NCBI RefSeq assembly: GCF_900323885.1
Contig: NZ_OOHJ01000030.1
Coordinates: 434,001-498,000, forward strand
DNA: 64,000 nt
Origin: [Actinomadura] parvosata subsp. kistnae
GTDB taxonomy: Bacteria; Actinomycetota; Actinomycetes; Streptosporangiales; Streptosporangiaceae
Direction: 5' to 3'
The notes under the pieces are model-generated. The model had not been told where the DNA came from. It searched no databases and saw only the letters and a program-made list of their open reading frames with translations. Positions 7,896-17,735 of the stretch are shown piece after piece. Each line of letters opens with the position of its first letter. Positions within the stretch are counted from its first letter, which is position 1. The position numbers were made by a program, and so were the translations under genes.

Positions 7896-8683
7896 GACCG
7901 GCCGTCCCCGAGGGAGTGGGAGAGTGCCGCCACGCTGCCGGCCAGGACCGCCAGGGCGGCCGCCGGCGCGATCGTCGCCGCGGCGTTCAGCCCGAGGCCC
8001 GGCAGGTTCTCGCGGAGCATGGCGGCCCAGTCCGGCGCGGGCGGCGCCGGCCCGAACCCGAGGACGCTCAGCGCGGCGACGAGCTGCACGGCCAGCACCA
8101 GCCGCTGGCCGAGGTCCGCGCCGACGAGCCCGGCGTGCGCGGGCAGGACCTCGCGCAGGAGCACGGCGCCGCCCCGCTCGCCCCGTGACAGGGCCGCCTC
8201 CACGTAGCCGGCGCGCCTGGCCGTGGCCGTGGCGTCGGCGACCACCCGCAGGGTCAGCGGCGTGCCGCCGAGCACGGTGCCGGCGACCACCGCCGCGGGC
8301 CCCGGCAGCGTCACCACCGCGAGCAGGGCGAGCAGCAGCAAGGGCAGGGCGAGCAGCAGGTCGGCGGCGCTCGCGGCGGCCCGTCCGAGCCGGCCGCGGC
8401 TCCAGCCGACCCACAGCCCGCCCGCCACGCCCAGCGCCGAGGCGGTCGAGGCGGCCGCGATCGCGGTCAGGGTCAGGTCCCTGCCGCCGGCCAGGACCCG
8501 GGCGAGCACGTCCCTGCCCAGCGCGTCGGCGCCGAGCGGCAGCCCGGGGCCGGGCCCGGACCAGGGTGGCGCGACGATCGCGACCGGATCGTGCCCGGCC
8601 ACCGCCGCGCCGCAGAGCGCCACCAGGAGCACGCTCCCGGACACGGCCCCGAGGACCAGGACTTTGAGGATCGGGCCCTTCAT
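7892..8683 (-). CDS. Opp/Nik-type ABC importer permease (DppC/NikC-like)
   Basis: 263 aa, hydrophobic, with about six predicted membrane helices (for example LVLGAVSGSVLLVALCGAAV, ADLLLALPLLLLALLAVVTL, ALAVLAGSVAAL). LPLGADALGRDVLARVLAGG after the first helix is the standard N-terminal signature of DppC/OppC/NikC, and the EAA-like loop VEAALSRGERGGAVLLREVLP contacts the ATPase. Start and stop overlap the neighbours by ATGA on both sides. It forms a heterodimeric channel with the permease encoded just upstream. Confidence 0.85.
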   Translation of the reverse strand: MKGPILKVLVLGAVSGSVLLVALCGAAVAGHDPVAIVAPPWSGPGPGLPLGADALGRDVLARVLAGGRDLTLTAIAAASTASALGVAGGLWVGWSRGRLGRAAASAADLLLALPLLLLALLAVVTLPGPAAVVAGTVLGGTPLTLRVVADATATARRAGYVEAALSRGERGGAVLLREVLPAHAGLVGADLGQRLVLAVQLVAALSVLGFGPAPPAPDWAAMLRENLPGLGLNAAATIAPAAALAVLAGSVAALSHSLGDGRS

Positions 8684-9614
8684 GGGCGCGCCGTCTCGCG
8701 GTGAAGGGCGGAGGCGGCGGCGAGACCGGCCACCACCATGGCGGCGGCCAGCAGGGCGACGCTCTGCACGACCGGTACGTCCCTCGTGGCGACGGCGGTG
8801 ACCAGCAGCTCGCCCAGCCCGGCCAGCCCGAACAGGGTCTCCGCCACGGCGGTGCCCGCGACCAGCCCGCCGAGGGTGACGGCGAGGAGCCGGGTGGCGG
8901 GCGCCGCGATCATCGGCAGCACGTACCGGAGCGCGATCGTGACCGGCGGCAGGCCGCGCAGCTCGGCGTCGCGCACGTGGGGCCGGGCCAGCACGTCCGC
9001 GATCGCCCCGCGCAGCAGGGCGGCGCCGTACGCGGCGATCGGGAGCGCGAGCGTGAGCACGGGCAGCACGAGCAGGTCGGGCCGGCTCCAGGCGGGCTCC
9101 CCGGCGGGCAGCATCGAGACCGGCGGGAACCACCCCCAGGCCGCCGACAGCCAGGCCACCAGCGCCGCGGCCACCACGGCCTGGGGCAGCGCCGCGCCGG
9201 CCACGACGACCGCGTTCGCCGTCCGCCGCAGCCACCGGGGCCGCGCACGGCGGCCCAGGCCAGGGCCGCCATGAGGGGCACGCCGGCCGCCAATGCCGCT
9301 GCGGCCAGGGCGAGCGTCACGCCGGCCCGCTGCGCGACCAGCTCACCGATCGGCCGGCCGGTGATGAGCGACGCTCCGGGATCGCCCCGCAGCACGTCCG
9401 CCAGCCAGGCCAGGTAGCGGACGGGCAAGGGGCGGTCCAGCCCCTGCTCCGCCCGCAACCGGGCCAGCTCGCCGGGCGCGGCCCGGCCGCCGCCGAGGAC
9501 GTCCGCCGCGTCACCCGGCAGCGCCGCCGTGCACAGGAAGATCACCATCGAGGCGGCGGCCATCAGCAGGACACCCCTGGCCAGGGCGCGCGCCGGCCAC
9601 GGCAATCGGGCCAC
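8680..9614 (-). CDS. Opp/Nik-type ABC importer permease (DppB/NikB-like), frameshifted
   Basis: About 311 aa after correction. The N-terminal half (9614 to about 9240) reads MVIFLCTAALPGDAADVL and LRAEQGLDRPLPVRYLAWL, typical of DppB/NikB; the C-terminal half (about 9240 to 8680) continues in another frame with AVVAAALVAWL, AELRGLPPVTIALRYVLPM and FGLAGLGELLVTAVATRDVPVVQ. The frames meet at the CCCC run near 9237-9242; one extra C joins them as VRGPRWLRRTANAVVVAG. GTG start, one base after the binding-protein stop. As sequenced the gene would make a truncated permease; a homopolymer undercall is the likelier reading because the downstream frame is well kept. Confidence 0.75.
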
Positions 9615-9615
9615 C

Positions 9616-11139
9616 TCAGCCGTCCAGGCTCACCTGGTCGATGAACGCCGAGGCGAAGCCGATCCCCTCGGGCACGCCGCTGAGCCCGGCCCTGGCCAGG
9701 TCGAGGCGGTCGCTGAGCGCCCAGATCGCGTAACCGCCCTGGTCGCGGAGCTCGGCCTGCAGCTCGCCCAGAAGCCGGTGCCTGATGGTGTCGTCCGGCT
9801 CGGCCAGGGCCCGGTCGAGCCCCGCCGACCAGGCGCGGTCCCGCCACGCGGTCTCGTTGGCCGGGGAGCCGGGCGTGAGGGCCACCCGCACCACGTCGAG
9901 GAACGGGATGCCGCCCAGGTAGCTGATGTAGAAGGGCTTGCGGCCGTAGACGGCGGAGAAGTAGGTGTCGGCCGGCTCGACGGCGACCTTGACCCGCATC
10001 CCGATCTCGGCGAGCTGCCGGGCGATGAGCGTGGCGGCGCTGTCCATGCCCGGGTAGGCGGTGGTGGTGTGCAGCGTGAGGTCGGCGCCGTCCGCGAGAC
10101 CTGCCTCTGCCATCAGCTTCCTGGCCCGGCCGAGGTCGCGGGTGCGCTGCGGCAGGGCCGCCGGGCTGGTCGGGTCCTTCGGGGTGATGAGGTCGTTGCC
10201 GAGCTCGCCGTAGCCGAGGAAGACGGTGTCCAGGAGCTGCTGCCGGTCGAGGGCGAGCCGGACGGCCTCGCGGACCCGCGGGTCGTCGAAGGGCTCGGTG
10301 TCCGTGCGCATGACCAGCGGGTACAGGGTGGCGCCCGGCCGGCGCAGCAGCCGTACCGCGCGGTTGCCCTCCTGCTGCCTGGCCAGCGTGGCGGGCACGC
10401 CGCCGGCCAGGTCGACCTGGCCGGACAGCAGGGCCTGGGCGCGGGCCTGCGGGTCGGGCACGGCGCGGACCTCGATCGTCCTGGCCGGCGGCTTGGGGCC
10501 CCACCAGGTGTCGTTGCGCTCGTACACGACCGCCTGGGCGCCGCCCTTGCCCGTCGGGCGGAACGGGCCCGAGCCCGGCACCGGCCTGCTGAAGTCGTCG
10601 CTGCCCTCCGGCACCACGAACGTGGCGCCTTCCAGCGCCTTGCCGACCTCGGCGTAGGGCTTCCTGGTGACCAGCTCGAAGGTGGTGTCGTCGATCACCT
10701 TGGACGCTTCGAGGTCGAACATGGCCATGCGGCCGAAGTTCTCCGCCGCCTTCTTGCCCATCCGGCGCAGCGAGAACAGCGCGTCCGCCGCCCTGACCGG
10801 GCGGCCGTCGGAGAAGGTGGCGTCGCCGCGGATGGTGATGCGCCACTTGGTCAGAGTGGCGTCGGGCCGCCACGCGGTGGCCAGGCGCGGCTTGGTGGCG
10901 CCGTCGGCGCCGGGAACGGTGAGGACGTCGTACGTCAGGGCCATCCTGACGACGTCGCTCTCGCCGGCCAGCAGCCCGTGCGGGTCCGTGACCGCGTTGG
11001 ACGGCGAGCCGGGCGCGGCGTAGCGCACGGTGGCAGCCGGTGGCGACGCGGTGCCGGCAGGTGCGGTGCCGGAACAGCCCGCCAGGAGGGCGACCGCGGT
11101 GACGACCGCCGCTGACCGGCGGCGGAGCTGGGTGTGCAT
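9616..11139 (-). CDS. extracellular solute-binding lipoprotein, family 5 (peptide/nickel type)
   Basis: 507 aa. N-terminal RRRSAAVVTAVALLAGC is a lipoprotein signal with lipobox LAGC, so it is anchored outside the membrane. The body is a family 5 binding protein: DVLTVPGADGATKPRLATAW, FSDGRPVRAADALFSLRRM, DPRVREAVRLALDRQQLL. This family carries oligopeptides, nickel-chelate complexes and opine-type metallophores. The ATG is three bases past the stop of the large PKS/NRPS gene, so it is co-transcribed with the synthase. It probably captures the metal-loaded product of this cluster for the DppBC/DF-type transporter that follows. Confidence 0.85.
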   Translation of the reverse strand: MHTQLRRRSAAVVTAVALLAGCSGTAPAGTASPPAATVRYAAPGSPSNAVTDPHGLLAGESDVVRMALTYDVLTVPGADGATKPRLATAWRPDATLTKWRITIRGDATFSDGRPVRAADALFSLRRMGKKAAENFGRMAMFDLEASKVIDDTTFELVTRKPYAEVGKALEGATFVVPEGSDDFSRPVPGSGPFRPTGKGGAQAVVYERNDTWWGPKPPARTIEVRAVPDPQARAQALLSGQVDLAGGVPATLARQQEGNRAVRLLRRPGATLYPLVMRTDTEPFDDPRVREAVRLALDRQQLLDTVFLGYGELGNDLITPKDPTSPAALPQRTRDLGRARKLMAEAGLADGADLTLHTTTAYPGMDSAATLIARQLAEIGMRVKVAVEPADTYFSAVYGRKPFYISYLGGIPFLDVVRVALTPGSPANETAWRDRAWSAGLDRALAEPDDTIRHRLLGELQAELRDQGGYAIWALSDRLDLARAGLSGVPEGIGFASAFIDQVSLDG

Positions 11140-11141
11140 GG

Positions 11142-14100
11142 TTACCTTTCGCGAAGTCGCGCCAGCGCCCTGTCGAGCGCGGCGTTGATCAAGCGGGCCA
11201 CGGCGGGCAACGCCGGAGCGTGCAGCAGGCCGTAGTGGTGGGCGTCGACGCCGGCGGCCTCGACCGGCCCGGCCAGGTAGCGGCCCCAGCCGAGGTCGGG
11301 CCGGCCCGGTGGGGTGTCGTCGACGCCCATCCCGATGCCCGAGTTGCGGGGTGAGGGGCGCTCGGCCCGGATCAGCAGCGTGACCGTGTCCGGGTCGGCC
11401 AGCCGCCGCGGGGTGTGGGCGGCCAGCGCGCGCAGGTGCCTGGCGAACACGGCCACCCGCCCCGCCAGGTCCTCGCCGCGGCCGAGCAGCCGGTGCTCGC
11501 GCAGCCGGTCGGCGACCGCCGCCATGCGCCGCTCCGGGGGCACCTCGCCGATGCTCAGATCGATGCCGAGGTACGCCTCCAGGGCGTGCAGGTGCCGGAC
11601 CGTCACCTGCCAGGCGATCTCGGCGGCGTCGCGGCCGGGAACCGCGCGGATGAGCGCGGGGTCGTTGGAGTCGAGCAGGGCCAGCAGCGCGGTGCGCCGG
11701 CCGCGGGCGTGCAGCCGGCGGGCCATCTCCTGGGCCACGGTGCCGCCCATCGACCAGCCGCCCAGCAGCCAGGGGCCCTCCCCCGGTCCGCCGGAGGCGT
11801 CGATCGCCCGCACGTACTGCTCGGCGATGCCCTCGACGGTCTCCGGCCCCGGCCCGTACGCGCCGGCCAGCTCGGGGTCGGCGAGCGCCACGACGTCCAC
11901 CCGGCGGTCCAGCAGCCGGGACAGCTCGGCGTAGCACAGCACGTCACCGCCCGAGGGGTGGGCGAGGTACAGGGTGGGGCGGACCGGGCCGCCGGGCTCG
12001 GCGCGCAGCGGCAGCACGATGTCCCGCACCGGGCTCGCCTGGGCTGCCGCCGCCCGGGGAGCGGGCTCCGGGCGTGACGGTGGCGGGAAGTCGCCGGGTG
12101 ACGGTGCGGCACGGTCGGGCGAGGGAGCGGCGTGCCCGGGCTCGCGACGAGTCCAGGCGGCGGGCGACGCGGCCAGCTCCCGCACCCGGGCCACGTGGGC
12201 GGCGATCGCCGCCTCCAGCTCGTCGCCGGGCAGGACGCCGTCCAGCGCGTCCCATTGCAGGCGCAGCTCGCCGTCGTGTTCGAGCACCTGGTGGTCGAGC
12301 CAGGTCTGCGGGGTCTGCGAGAGCGCGTACACCTGCTCGCCCGCCCACTCCAGCCGGCCACCGCCGTCCAGCATGTCCGTGATGCCGAGCGCGCTGGTGA
12401 ACACCACGGGCACCGGCCGCACCTGCCCGGTCCTGGCGGCCTGCTCGGCGAGCACGTCCAGCGCGGAGAAGCCGCGGTGGTCCAGGTCGTCGAACATCCT
12501 CGCCTGCGTGGCGGCGGCCCGGCCGGCGAAGGTGGCGGCGGGCTCGGCGGGCACCTCGTGCAGCAGCAGGGAGGTGAAGTCGCCGACGACCCGGTTGACG
12601 TGCGGGTGGATGGCCGGGCGGTCGAACAGGGTGAGCGTCACGCAGAACCCGGCCGAGCCCGACCAGCGGGCCAGGACGTCGGCGTAGACGGTCAGCAGCG
12701 CCCCCGCCGGCGTGACCCGGTGCCGGGCGGCGGCCTCGCGGAAGGCCGCCCATTCCGCCTCGCCGAGCCGGGCGGAGCGACGGACGAACCGGGGAGGCTT
12801 CCCGTCCGGGTCGCGGACCGGCAGGCGGGGCGGGCCGGGGAGCGTGTCGAGGCGTTCGCGCCAGTAGCGGGCGGCCCGGTCGTCGCCCCTTCGCTCCAGG
12901 GCGGCGGCGCAGGCCGCCGGGTGCAGGTCCAGCGGTGGCAGGGGGTGGTCCGGGCCGGTGTAGAGGGCGTGCAGCTCGGACTCGATGATCCACCAGCTGG
13001 CGGCGTCGCAGATGAGGACGTCCACTCCGATGAACAGCCTGATCACGTCGCCGGGCAGCCGGGCCGCCTGGATCCGCGCCAGCGGCCAGCGGTCGGGCGG
13101 GCCGGGCTTGGTGGACAGCCGCTCCCGCAGGGCCGCGAGCCGTCGTGCCCGGCGCTCCGGGGTCGTCGCGGTCAGGTCGTGCGCCCGGATCCGGTAGCGC
13201 GGCAGGTCGTCCAGGACCCGCAGCCGTCCTTCGGGCGTCGCCACGGCGCGGAGCAAGGGGTGGCGGTTCACGACCTGGTTCCACGCCTCCTCGAAACGGG
13301 CGAGGTCCAGGCCGTGGCAGTCGTACTCCAGGTAGAAGTGGCAGGGCAGGTCTCCCCACTGGTAGCCGCCGTCCCGGCCGATCCAGTAGGCGTGCTGGAC
13401 CCGGGTCATCGCGAACGTGCCGTCGCCGTCGAGAACGTCCTCCGCCGGCGTGAGCTGCTGGTCCGGCCGGGTGTCCGCCGACTCGACCAGCCTGGCGACG
13501 CCCGCCACGGTGGGCGCGCCCAGCAGGTCCCGCATTCCGGGCCGGACGCCGAAGCGTTCGCCCAGGGCGGCCAGCATCCGCACGCCCAGCAGGGAGTGAC
13601 CGCCGAGCGCGAAGAAGTCGGCGCCGGGATCGGTCACCGGAGCGCCGAACAGCTCCGACCACAGCTCGGCCACCACCCGCTCGGCCGGGGACAAGCGCGT
13701 CACGTCCCCGCTGGGGGCCGCGATCGTCCGGGGTCTGCCCGCCTCGGCGACGCGCGGGTTGAGATCGGTGGCGGCGACCGACACGACCGGGGGCAGCGTC
13801 CCGGACTCGCGCGCGGCCAGCAGCCGGTCCAGCGCCTTGGTGCCGGTGGCCGCGTCGAGCGCGTCCTTGAGGACGACGGAGGCCTCGGCGCCGTTCCCGG
13901 CCACCCGCCAGCCGTCCCAGACCGCGCTGACCCAGCGGGTGGGGCCGGGTGCGGCGCGGCCGAGCGCGTCCATCGCGGCGTTGGCGGCCGCGTAGGGGCC
14001 CATGCCGACGCCGCCGACCAGCGTGGTGACCGAGGACATGAGCAGGACCGTCCGGGGACGGCGCTGCGCCGGCAACGCGGCGATCGCGTCCCTGAGCGCG

Positions 14101-17100
14101 AGCGCTCCCCCGGCCTTGGCCCGTACGTGCTCGGTGGCCTGGGCGGCGTCGAGCGAGCGCAGGGGGTCCAGTCGCGCTCCCGCGACCACGCCGGCCGCGT
14201 GCACGACGAGCTCGATCGGGCCGTCGGCGGACAGCTCCTTGATCAGGGCCGCGGTCGCGGCGGGATCGGTGGCGTCGCAGACCCGCACGCCAGCTCCCTG
14301 CGGGTGCGCCGTGCGTGAGGTGACGACCACCCGGTGCCCGCGCGCGGCCAGGTGGCGGGCGAACAGCTGGCCCACCGCCCCTAGACCGCCGGCGATCAGT
14401 ACGGTGCCAGGGGGCCTGGCGTCCTCTCCGGTGGCGGGCGGGGTCCAGTGCGTCAGGCGGCGTCGCCACCTGGTGGCGCCCCGCAGGGCGATCTCCGTTC
14501 CCGTCCCCTCGCCGCTCGCCAGGGCGGCGAGCTCGTGCAGCACGGCCTGTGCCTCGGCGGCGGGATCGGCCGGCGCGCCCAGGTCGAGCGTGGCCCATCG
14601 CACGCCGGGCTGCTCCTGGCCGAGCACCCGTGGCAGCACGCGCAGGGCCGCCTGCGCCGGGTCCGGCGCGGGATCGGCGCCGACCTGCTCGCCGTGCCGG
14701 GTGATCAGGAGCAGGCACGGCGGCCCGGGCTGCTCCGCCGCCGCGGCGGCGACCTCGCCGAACGCCAGCACGGCGGCGGCGACGGCATCGGGGTCTCCGG
14801 CTTCAGCGTCCTCGGCTTCGGGATCTCCGGCTTCGGCGTCGTCCGCCGCCACCACGACCAGCCCCGCCAGAGGGTCCGTGCGGTCGGGCGCGTCCAGGCG
14901 GGCACGCAGCTCCGCCGCCAGGGCTCCGGTGCCGATCACCGCCCAGCGCCCGGCCGGGAGCGCGGCCGGGCCGGTGGGGAGGATCTGGGTCCAGACCGGG
15001 ACCTGCAGCGGCTCGTCCGCGTCGATCTCCGATGAGGTGTCCGCGGCGGGCGGGTCGATCCACAGGCGGCGGCGCTGGAAGGCGTAGCCCGGGGCGTGCA
15101 CCCGCCGCCGGCCGGCCGCGGGCAGCGCGGCCAGGTCCACCGGCCGGCCATGGGCCCACAACGTGCCGGCAGCCTGCCGCAGGCTCGCCGTCTCCGGCTC
15201 GCCCGGCAGCAGCGTGGTCACCGCCGAGCGCAGGCCGGGCAGGGCGTTCCTGCGGGCCAGGGCGGACAGGACGCTTCCCGGCCCGGCCTCCAGGACCAGG
15301 GTCTCGTCCTCGACGGCCGCCCGCAGGGCCTGCGCGAACCGTACGGGCTCGCGCAGCTGCCGCGTCCAGTGGCCGGCGCCGGCCAGCTCCGCGCCGATCG
15401 GGGCGCCGGTGACCGTGCTGAACACGGGCACGGCCGGGGCGCCGCCCGTCAGCCCGGCCAGGGCCGCGCCCAGGCCGGGCAGCTCCGGCTCCATCAGCCG
15501 GGAGTGCATCGCGGCGGCCACCCGCAACCGGGTGCCCGTGCCGCGCAGCTCCTCCGCCAGCCGGTCGATGGCCTGCGCGGGGCCGGACACCACGCACGCG
15601 GCGGGGGCGTTGACGGCGGCGACGTCGAGATCGGGGTGGCGGGACAGCAGCTCGCGTACCTCGTCCTCGCCGAGCGGCAGCGCGAGCATCGCGCCGCCGC
15701 CGGCGGCTCTGGCCGCGGCCGTGCAACGGGCCGCGACCAGCCGGGCGGCTTCGGGGAGTGGCAGCGCGCCGCTCACGGCCGCGGCGGTGCACTCGCCGAG
15801 ACTGTGCCCGACGAGGGCGTCGGGCACGACGCCCCACGACCCCAGCAGCCGGGCCACCCCGTACGACACCGCGAAGACGGCCGGCAGGCCGAAGGCGGCG
15901 TCGCGCAGGCGCGACTCGGCGACCGCCGGGTCCATGGCGTCGCGGACGTCGGCGCCGAGCAGCGGGCGCAACAGCTCCGCGCACTCGTCCACGGCCTCGG
16001 CGAAGACGGGCTCGTCCCGGTAGAGCTCGCCGCCCATCCCCGGATGGGCGCTGCCCGCGCCGGGGAAGGCGAACACCAGGCGCGGGGCGGCGGCCTTGAC
16101 GGGGGCCGCCGCGGCCAGGCCGGCCCGGCCCACGCCCGCCACCCGGTAGGCCAGCTCGGCACGCCCGGTGGCCAGCGTGTAGGCGAGGTCGGCCTCGTCC
16201 GGCTCGGGCCCGAAGGCGAGGCCGGCCTCGTCCGGCTCGGGCCCGAAGGCGAGGCCGGCCTCATCTGGCTCGGGCCCGAAGGCGAGGTCGGCCTCATCTG
16301 GCTCGGGCCCGAAGGCGAGGTCGGCCTCATCTGGCGCGGACGCGACGGCGCGGGCGATAGCGAGCGCCGCTTCGGGGGTGGCGGCCGAGACGGCCAGCAC
16401 CTGGGGTCGCCGGTCGGCGCGGGCGGGCGGACGCTGAGGGGCGGGCCCGAGCACGGCGTGGCAGTTGGTGCCGCCGATGCCGAACGAGCTGACCCCCGCC
16501 AAGGGAGGCGTGTCCCAGTCCCGCGTCTCGGTGACGACCTCGAACGGCGAGCCCTCCAGGCCGAGCAGCGGGTTGAGCGGGTGGGCGTGCAGCGAGGCGG
16601 GCAGCACCCGGTGCCGTACGGCCAGGACGGCCTTGATGAACGAGGCGATGCCCGCGGCCGAGTTGGCGTGCCCGATGTTGCCCTTCACGGAGCCGAGCCC
16701 GCACCAGGCCGGCCCGGTGTCGCCGAACACCCGCCGCAGCGCGGCCACCTCGATGGGGTCGCCGAGCGCGGTGGCGGTGCCGTGCGCCTCGATGAGACCG
16801 ATCTCGCGCGGTGCGGCGCCGGCCACCGCGAGCGCTTCGGCCACGGCCCGGGCCTGGCCGCGCGGGGACGGCGCGGTGAACCCGGCCTTGTCGGCGCCGT
16901 CGTTGTTCACCGCCGAGCCGTGCAGCACGGCGAGCATCGGGTCGCCGTCGGCCAGCGCGTCGTCCAGGCGGCGCAGCACGACCGCGCCCACACCCTGGCT
17001 GTAGACGATGCCGGTGCCGTCGGCGCTGAACGGCCGGACCGTCCCGTCCGCCGCGTACACGCCGCCGGCGACGTGCACGTACCCCTGCCCCTGCGGCACG

Positions 17101-17735
17101 ATCAGCGACACCCCGCCGGCGAGCGCGGTGTCGCACTCGCCGGACAGCAGCGACTGCGCGGCCAGGTGCACCGCGACCAGCGAGGTCGAGCAGCTCGACG
17201 CCACCGCCACCGCGGGGCCCGTCAGGTTCAGCCGGTAGGCCGTCTGCAGCGGCAGGTAGTCGGCCTGGGTGGAGATCGCCGTCTGCAGGCTGCCGAGCGG
17301 GTCCCGTCCCGCGCCCGTCGGGTTCCACCGGCCGGCGAGGTTGCTCGCCAGGTAGGCGCTCTGCATGGCGCCGGCGAAGACGCCGACCGCGCCGGCTGCG
17401 CGTCCGCCGCCGTGGCCGGCGTGCTCCAGCGCGTGCCAGGCGCATTCGAGGAACAGCCGGTGCTGGGGGTCGAGCAGGGCCGCCTCGGCGTCGGTGAATC
17501 CGAACGGGTCGGGGTCGAAGTCCGCCTGCCCCTCGATGAGCCCGCCCACGGGGACGAAGCCCGGGTGCGCCCGCAGCCTGCCCGGCACGCCCCTGGCGGC
17601 CAGCTCGTCGTCGGTGAACCTGGTCAGCCCCTCGCGGCCGTCCCGGAGCAGCTCCCAGTACGCGTCGGCGTCGGGCGCGCCGGGGAAGCGGCAGGCCAGG
17701 CCGACGACGGCGATCCGGCGGTCAGCGGCGGTCAT
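11142..17735 (-). CDS. hybrid PKS-NRPS, KS-AT-KR-ACP-Cy-TE
   Basis: 2197 aa, intact. Order: KS about 5-430 (active Cys in VASSCSTSLV near 182, IEAHGTAT, KGNIGHANSAAG); 33-bp repeat linker about 465-515; AT about 545-850 (GHSLGE near 643; malonyl type is likely but the AMHS motif is not diagnostic); KR about 1100-1290 (IAGGLGAVGQ near 1111); ACP (LGGHSLLG near 1378); Cy about 1450-1880 with heterocyclisation motif DVLICD near 1572; TE about 1940-2190 (GGWSMGG near 1993). Compared with yersiniabactin HMWP1 it lacks both methyltransferases and, more strikingly, the PCP between Cy and TE. It should extend a thiazoline intermediate by one malonate, cyclise with a Cys held on a carrier in trans, and release the product. 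ATGA overlap with the upstream NRPS. Confidence 0.9.
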   Translation of the reverse strand: MTAADRRIAVVGLACRFPGAPDADAYWELLRDGREGLTRFTDDELAARGVPGRLRAHPGFVPVGGLIEGQADFDPDPFGFTDAEAALLDPQHRLFLECAWHALEHAGHGGGRAAGAVGVFAGAMQSAYLASNLAGRWNPTGAGRDPLGSLQTAISTQADYLPLQTAYRLNLTGPAVAVASSCSTSLVAVHLAAQSLLSGECDTALAGGVSLIVPQGQGYVHVAGGVYAADGTVRPFSADGTGIVYSQGVGAVVLRRLDDALADGDPMLAVLHGSAVNNDGADKAGFTAPSPRGQARAVAEALAVAGAAPREIGLIEAHGTATALGDPIEVAALRRVFGDTGPAWCGLGSVKGNIGHANSAAGIASFIKAVLAVRHRVLPASLHAHPLNPLLGLEGSPFEVVTETRDWDTPPLAGVSSFGIGGTNCHAVLGPAPQRPPARADRRPQVLAVSAATPEAALAIARAVASAPDEADLAFGPEPDEADLAFGPEPDEAGLAFGPEPDEAGLAFGPEPDEADLAYTLATGRAELAYRVAGVGRAGLAAAAPVKAAAPRLVFAFPGAGSAHPGMGGELYRDEPVFAEAVDECAELLRPLLGADVRDAMDPAVAESRLRDAAFGLPAVFAVSYGVARLLGSWGVVPDALVGHSLGECTAAAVSGALPLPEAARLVAARCTAAARAAGGGAMLALPLGEDEVRELLSRHPDLDVAAVNAPAACVVSGPAQAIDRLAEELRGTGTRLRVAAAMHSRLMEPELPGLGAALAGLTGGAPAVPVFSTVTGAPIGAELAGAGHWTRQLREPVRFAQALRAAVEDETLVLEAGPGSVLSALARRNALPGLRSAVTTLLPGEPETASLRQAAGTLWAHGRPVDLAALPAAGRRRVHAPGYAFQRRRLWIDPPAADTSSEIDADEPLQVPVWTQILPTGPAALPAGRWAVIGTGALAAELRARLDAPDRTDPLAGLVVVAADDAEAGDPEAEDAEAGDPDAVAAAVLAFGEVAAAAAEQPGPPCLLLITRHGEQVGADPAPDPAQAALRVLPRVLGQEQPGVRWATLDLGAPADPAAEAQAVLHELAALASGEGTGTEIALRGATRWRRRLTHWTPPATGEDARPPGTVLIAGGLGAVGQLFARHLAARGHRVVVTSRTAHPQGAGVRVCDATDPAATAALIKELSADGPIELVVHAAGVVAGARLDPLRSLDAAQATEHVRAKAGGALALRDAIAALPAQRRPRTVLLMSSVTTLVGGVGMGPYAAANAAMDALGRAAPGPTRWVSAVWDGWRVAGNGAEASVVLKDALDAATGTKALDRLLAARESGTLPPVVSVAATDLNPRVAEAGRPRTIAAPSGDVTRLSPAERVVAELWSELFGAPVTDPGADFFALGGHSLLGVRMLAALGERFGVRPGMRDLLGAPTVAGVARLVESADTRPDQQLTPAEDVLDGDGTFAMTRVQHAYWIGRDGGYQWGDLPCHFYLEYDCHGLDLARFEEAWNQVVNRHPLLRAVATPEGRLRVLDDLPRYRIRAHDLTATTPERRARRLAALRERLSTKPGPPDRWPLARIQAARLPGDVIRLFIGVDVLICDAASWWIIESELHALYTGPDHPLPPLDLHPAACAAALERRGDDRAARYWRERLDTLPGPPRLPVRDPDGKPPRFVRRSARLGEAEWAAFREAAARHRVTPAGALLTVYADVLARWSGSAGFCVTLTLFDRPAIHPHVNRVVGDFTSLLLHEVPAEPAATFAGRAAATQARMFDDLDHRGFSALDVLAEQAARTGQVRPVPVVFTSALGITDMLDGGGRLEWAGEQVYALSQTPQTWLDHQVLEHDGELRLQWDALDGVLPGDELEAAIAAHVARVRELAASPAAWTRREPGHAAPSPDRAAPSPGDFPPPSRPEPAPRAAAAQASPVRDIVLPLRAEPGGPVRPTLYLAHPSGGDVLCYAELSRLLDRRVDVVALADPELAGAYGPGPETVEGIAEQYVRAIDASGGPGEGPWLLGGWSMGGTVAQEMARRLHARGRRTALLALLDSNDPALIRAVPGRDAAEIAWQVTVRHLHALEAYLGIDLSIGEVPPERRMAAVADRLREHRLLGRGEDLAGRVAVFARHLRALAAHTPRRLADPDTVTLLIRAERPSPRNSGIGMGVDDTPPGRPDLGWGRYLAGPVEAAGVDAHHYGLLHAPALPAVARLINAALDRALARLRER
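16183..16335. repeat. 33-bp in-frame tandem repeat encoding DEADLAFGPEP
   Basis: Four full 33-bp units from 16192 to 16323 plus partial flanking units, differing at one or two positions, inside the KS-AT linker of the PKS. The 11-residue unit is acidic and proline-containing (DEA[DG]LAFGPEP) and looks like expansion of the start of the normal DLAYTLATGR linker. Confidence 0.9.
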
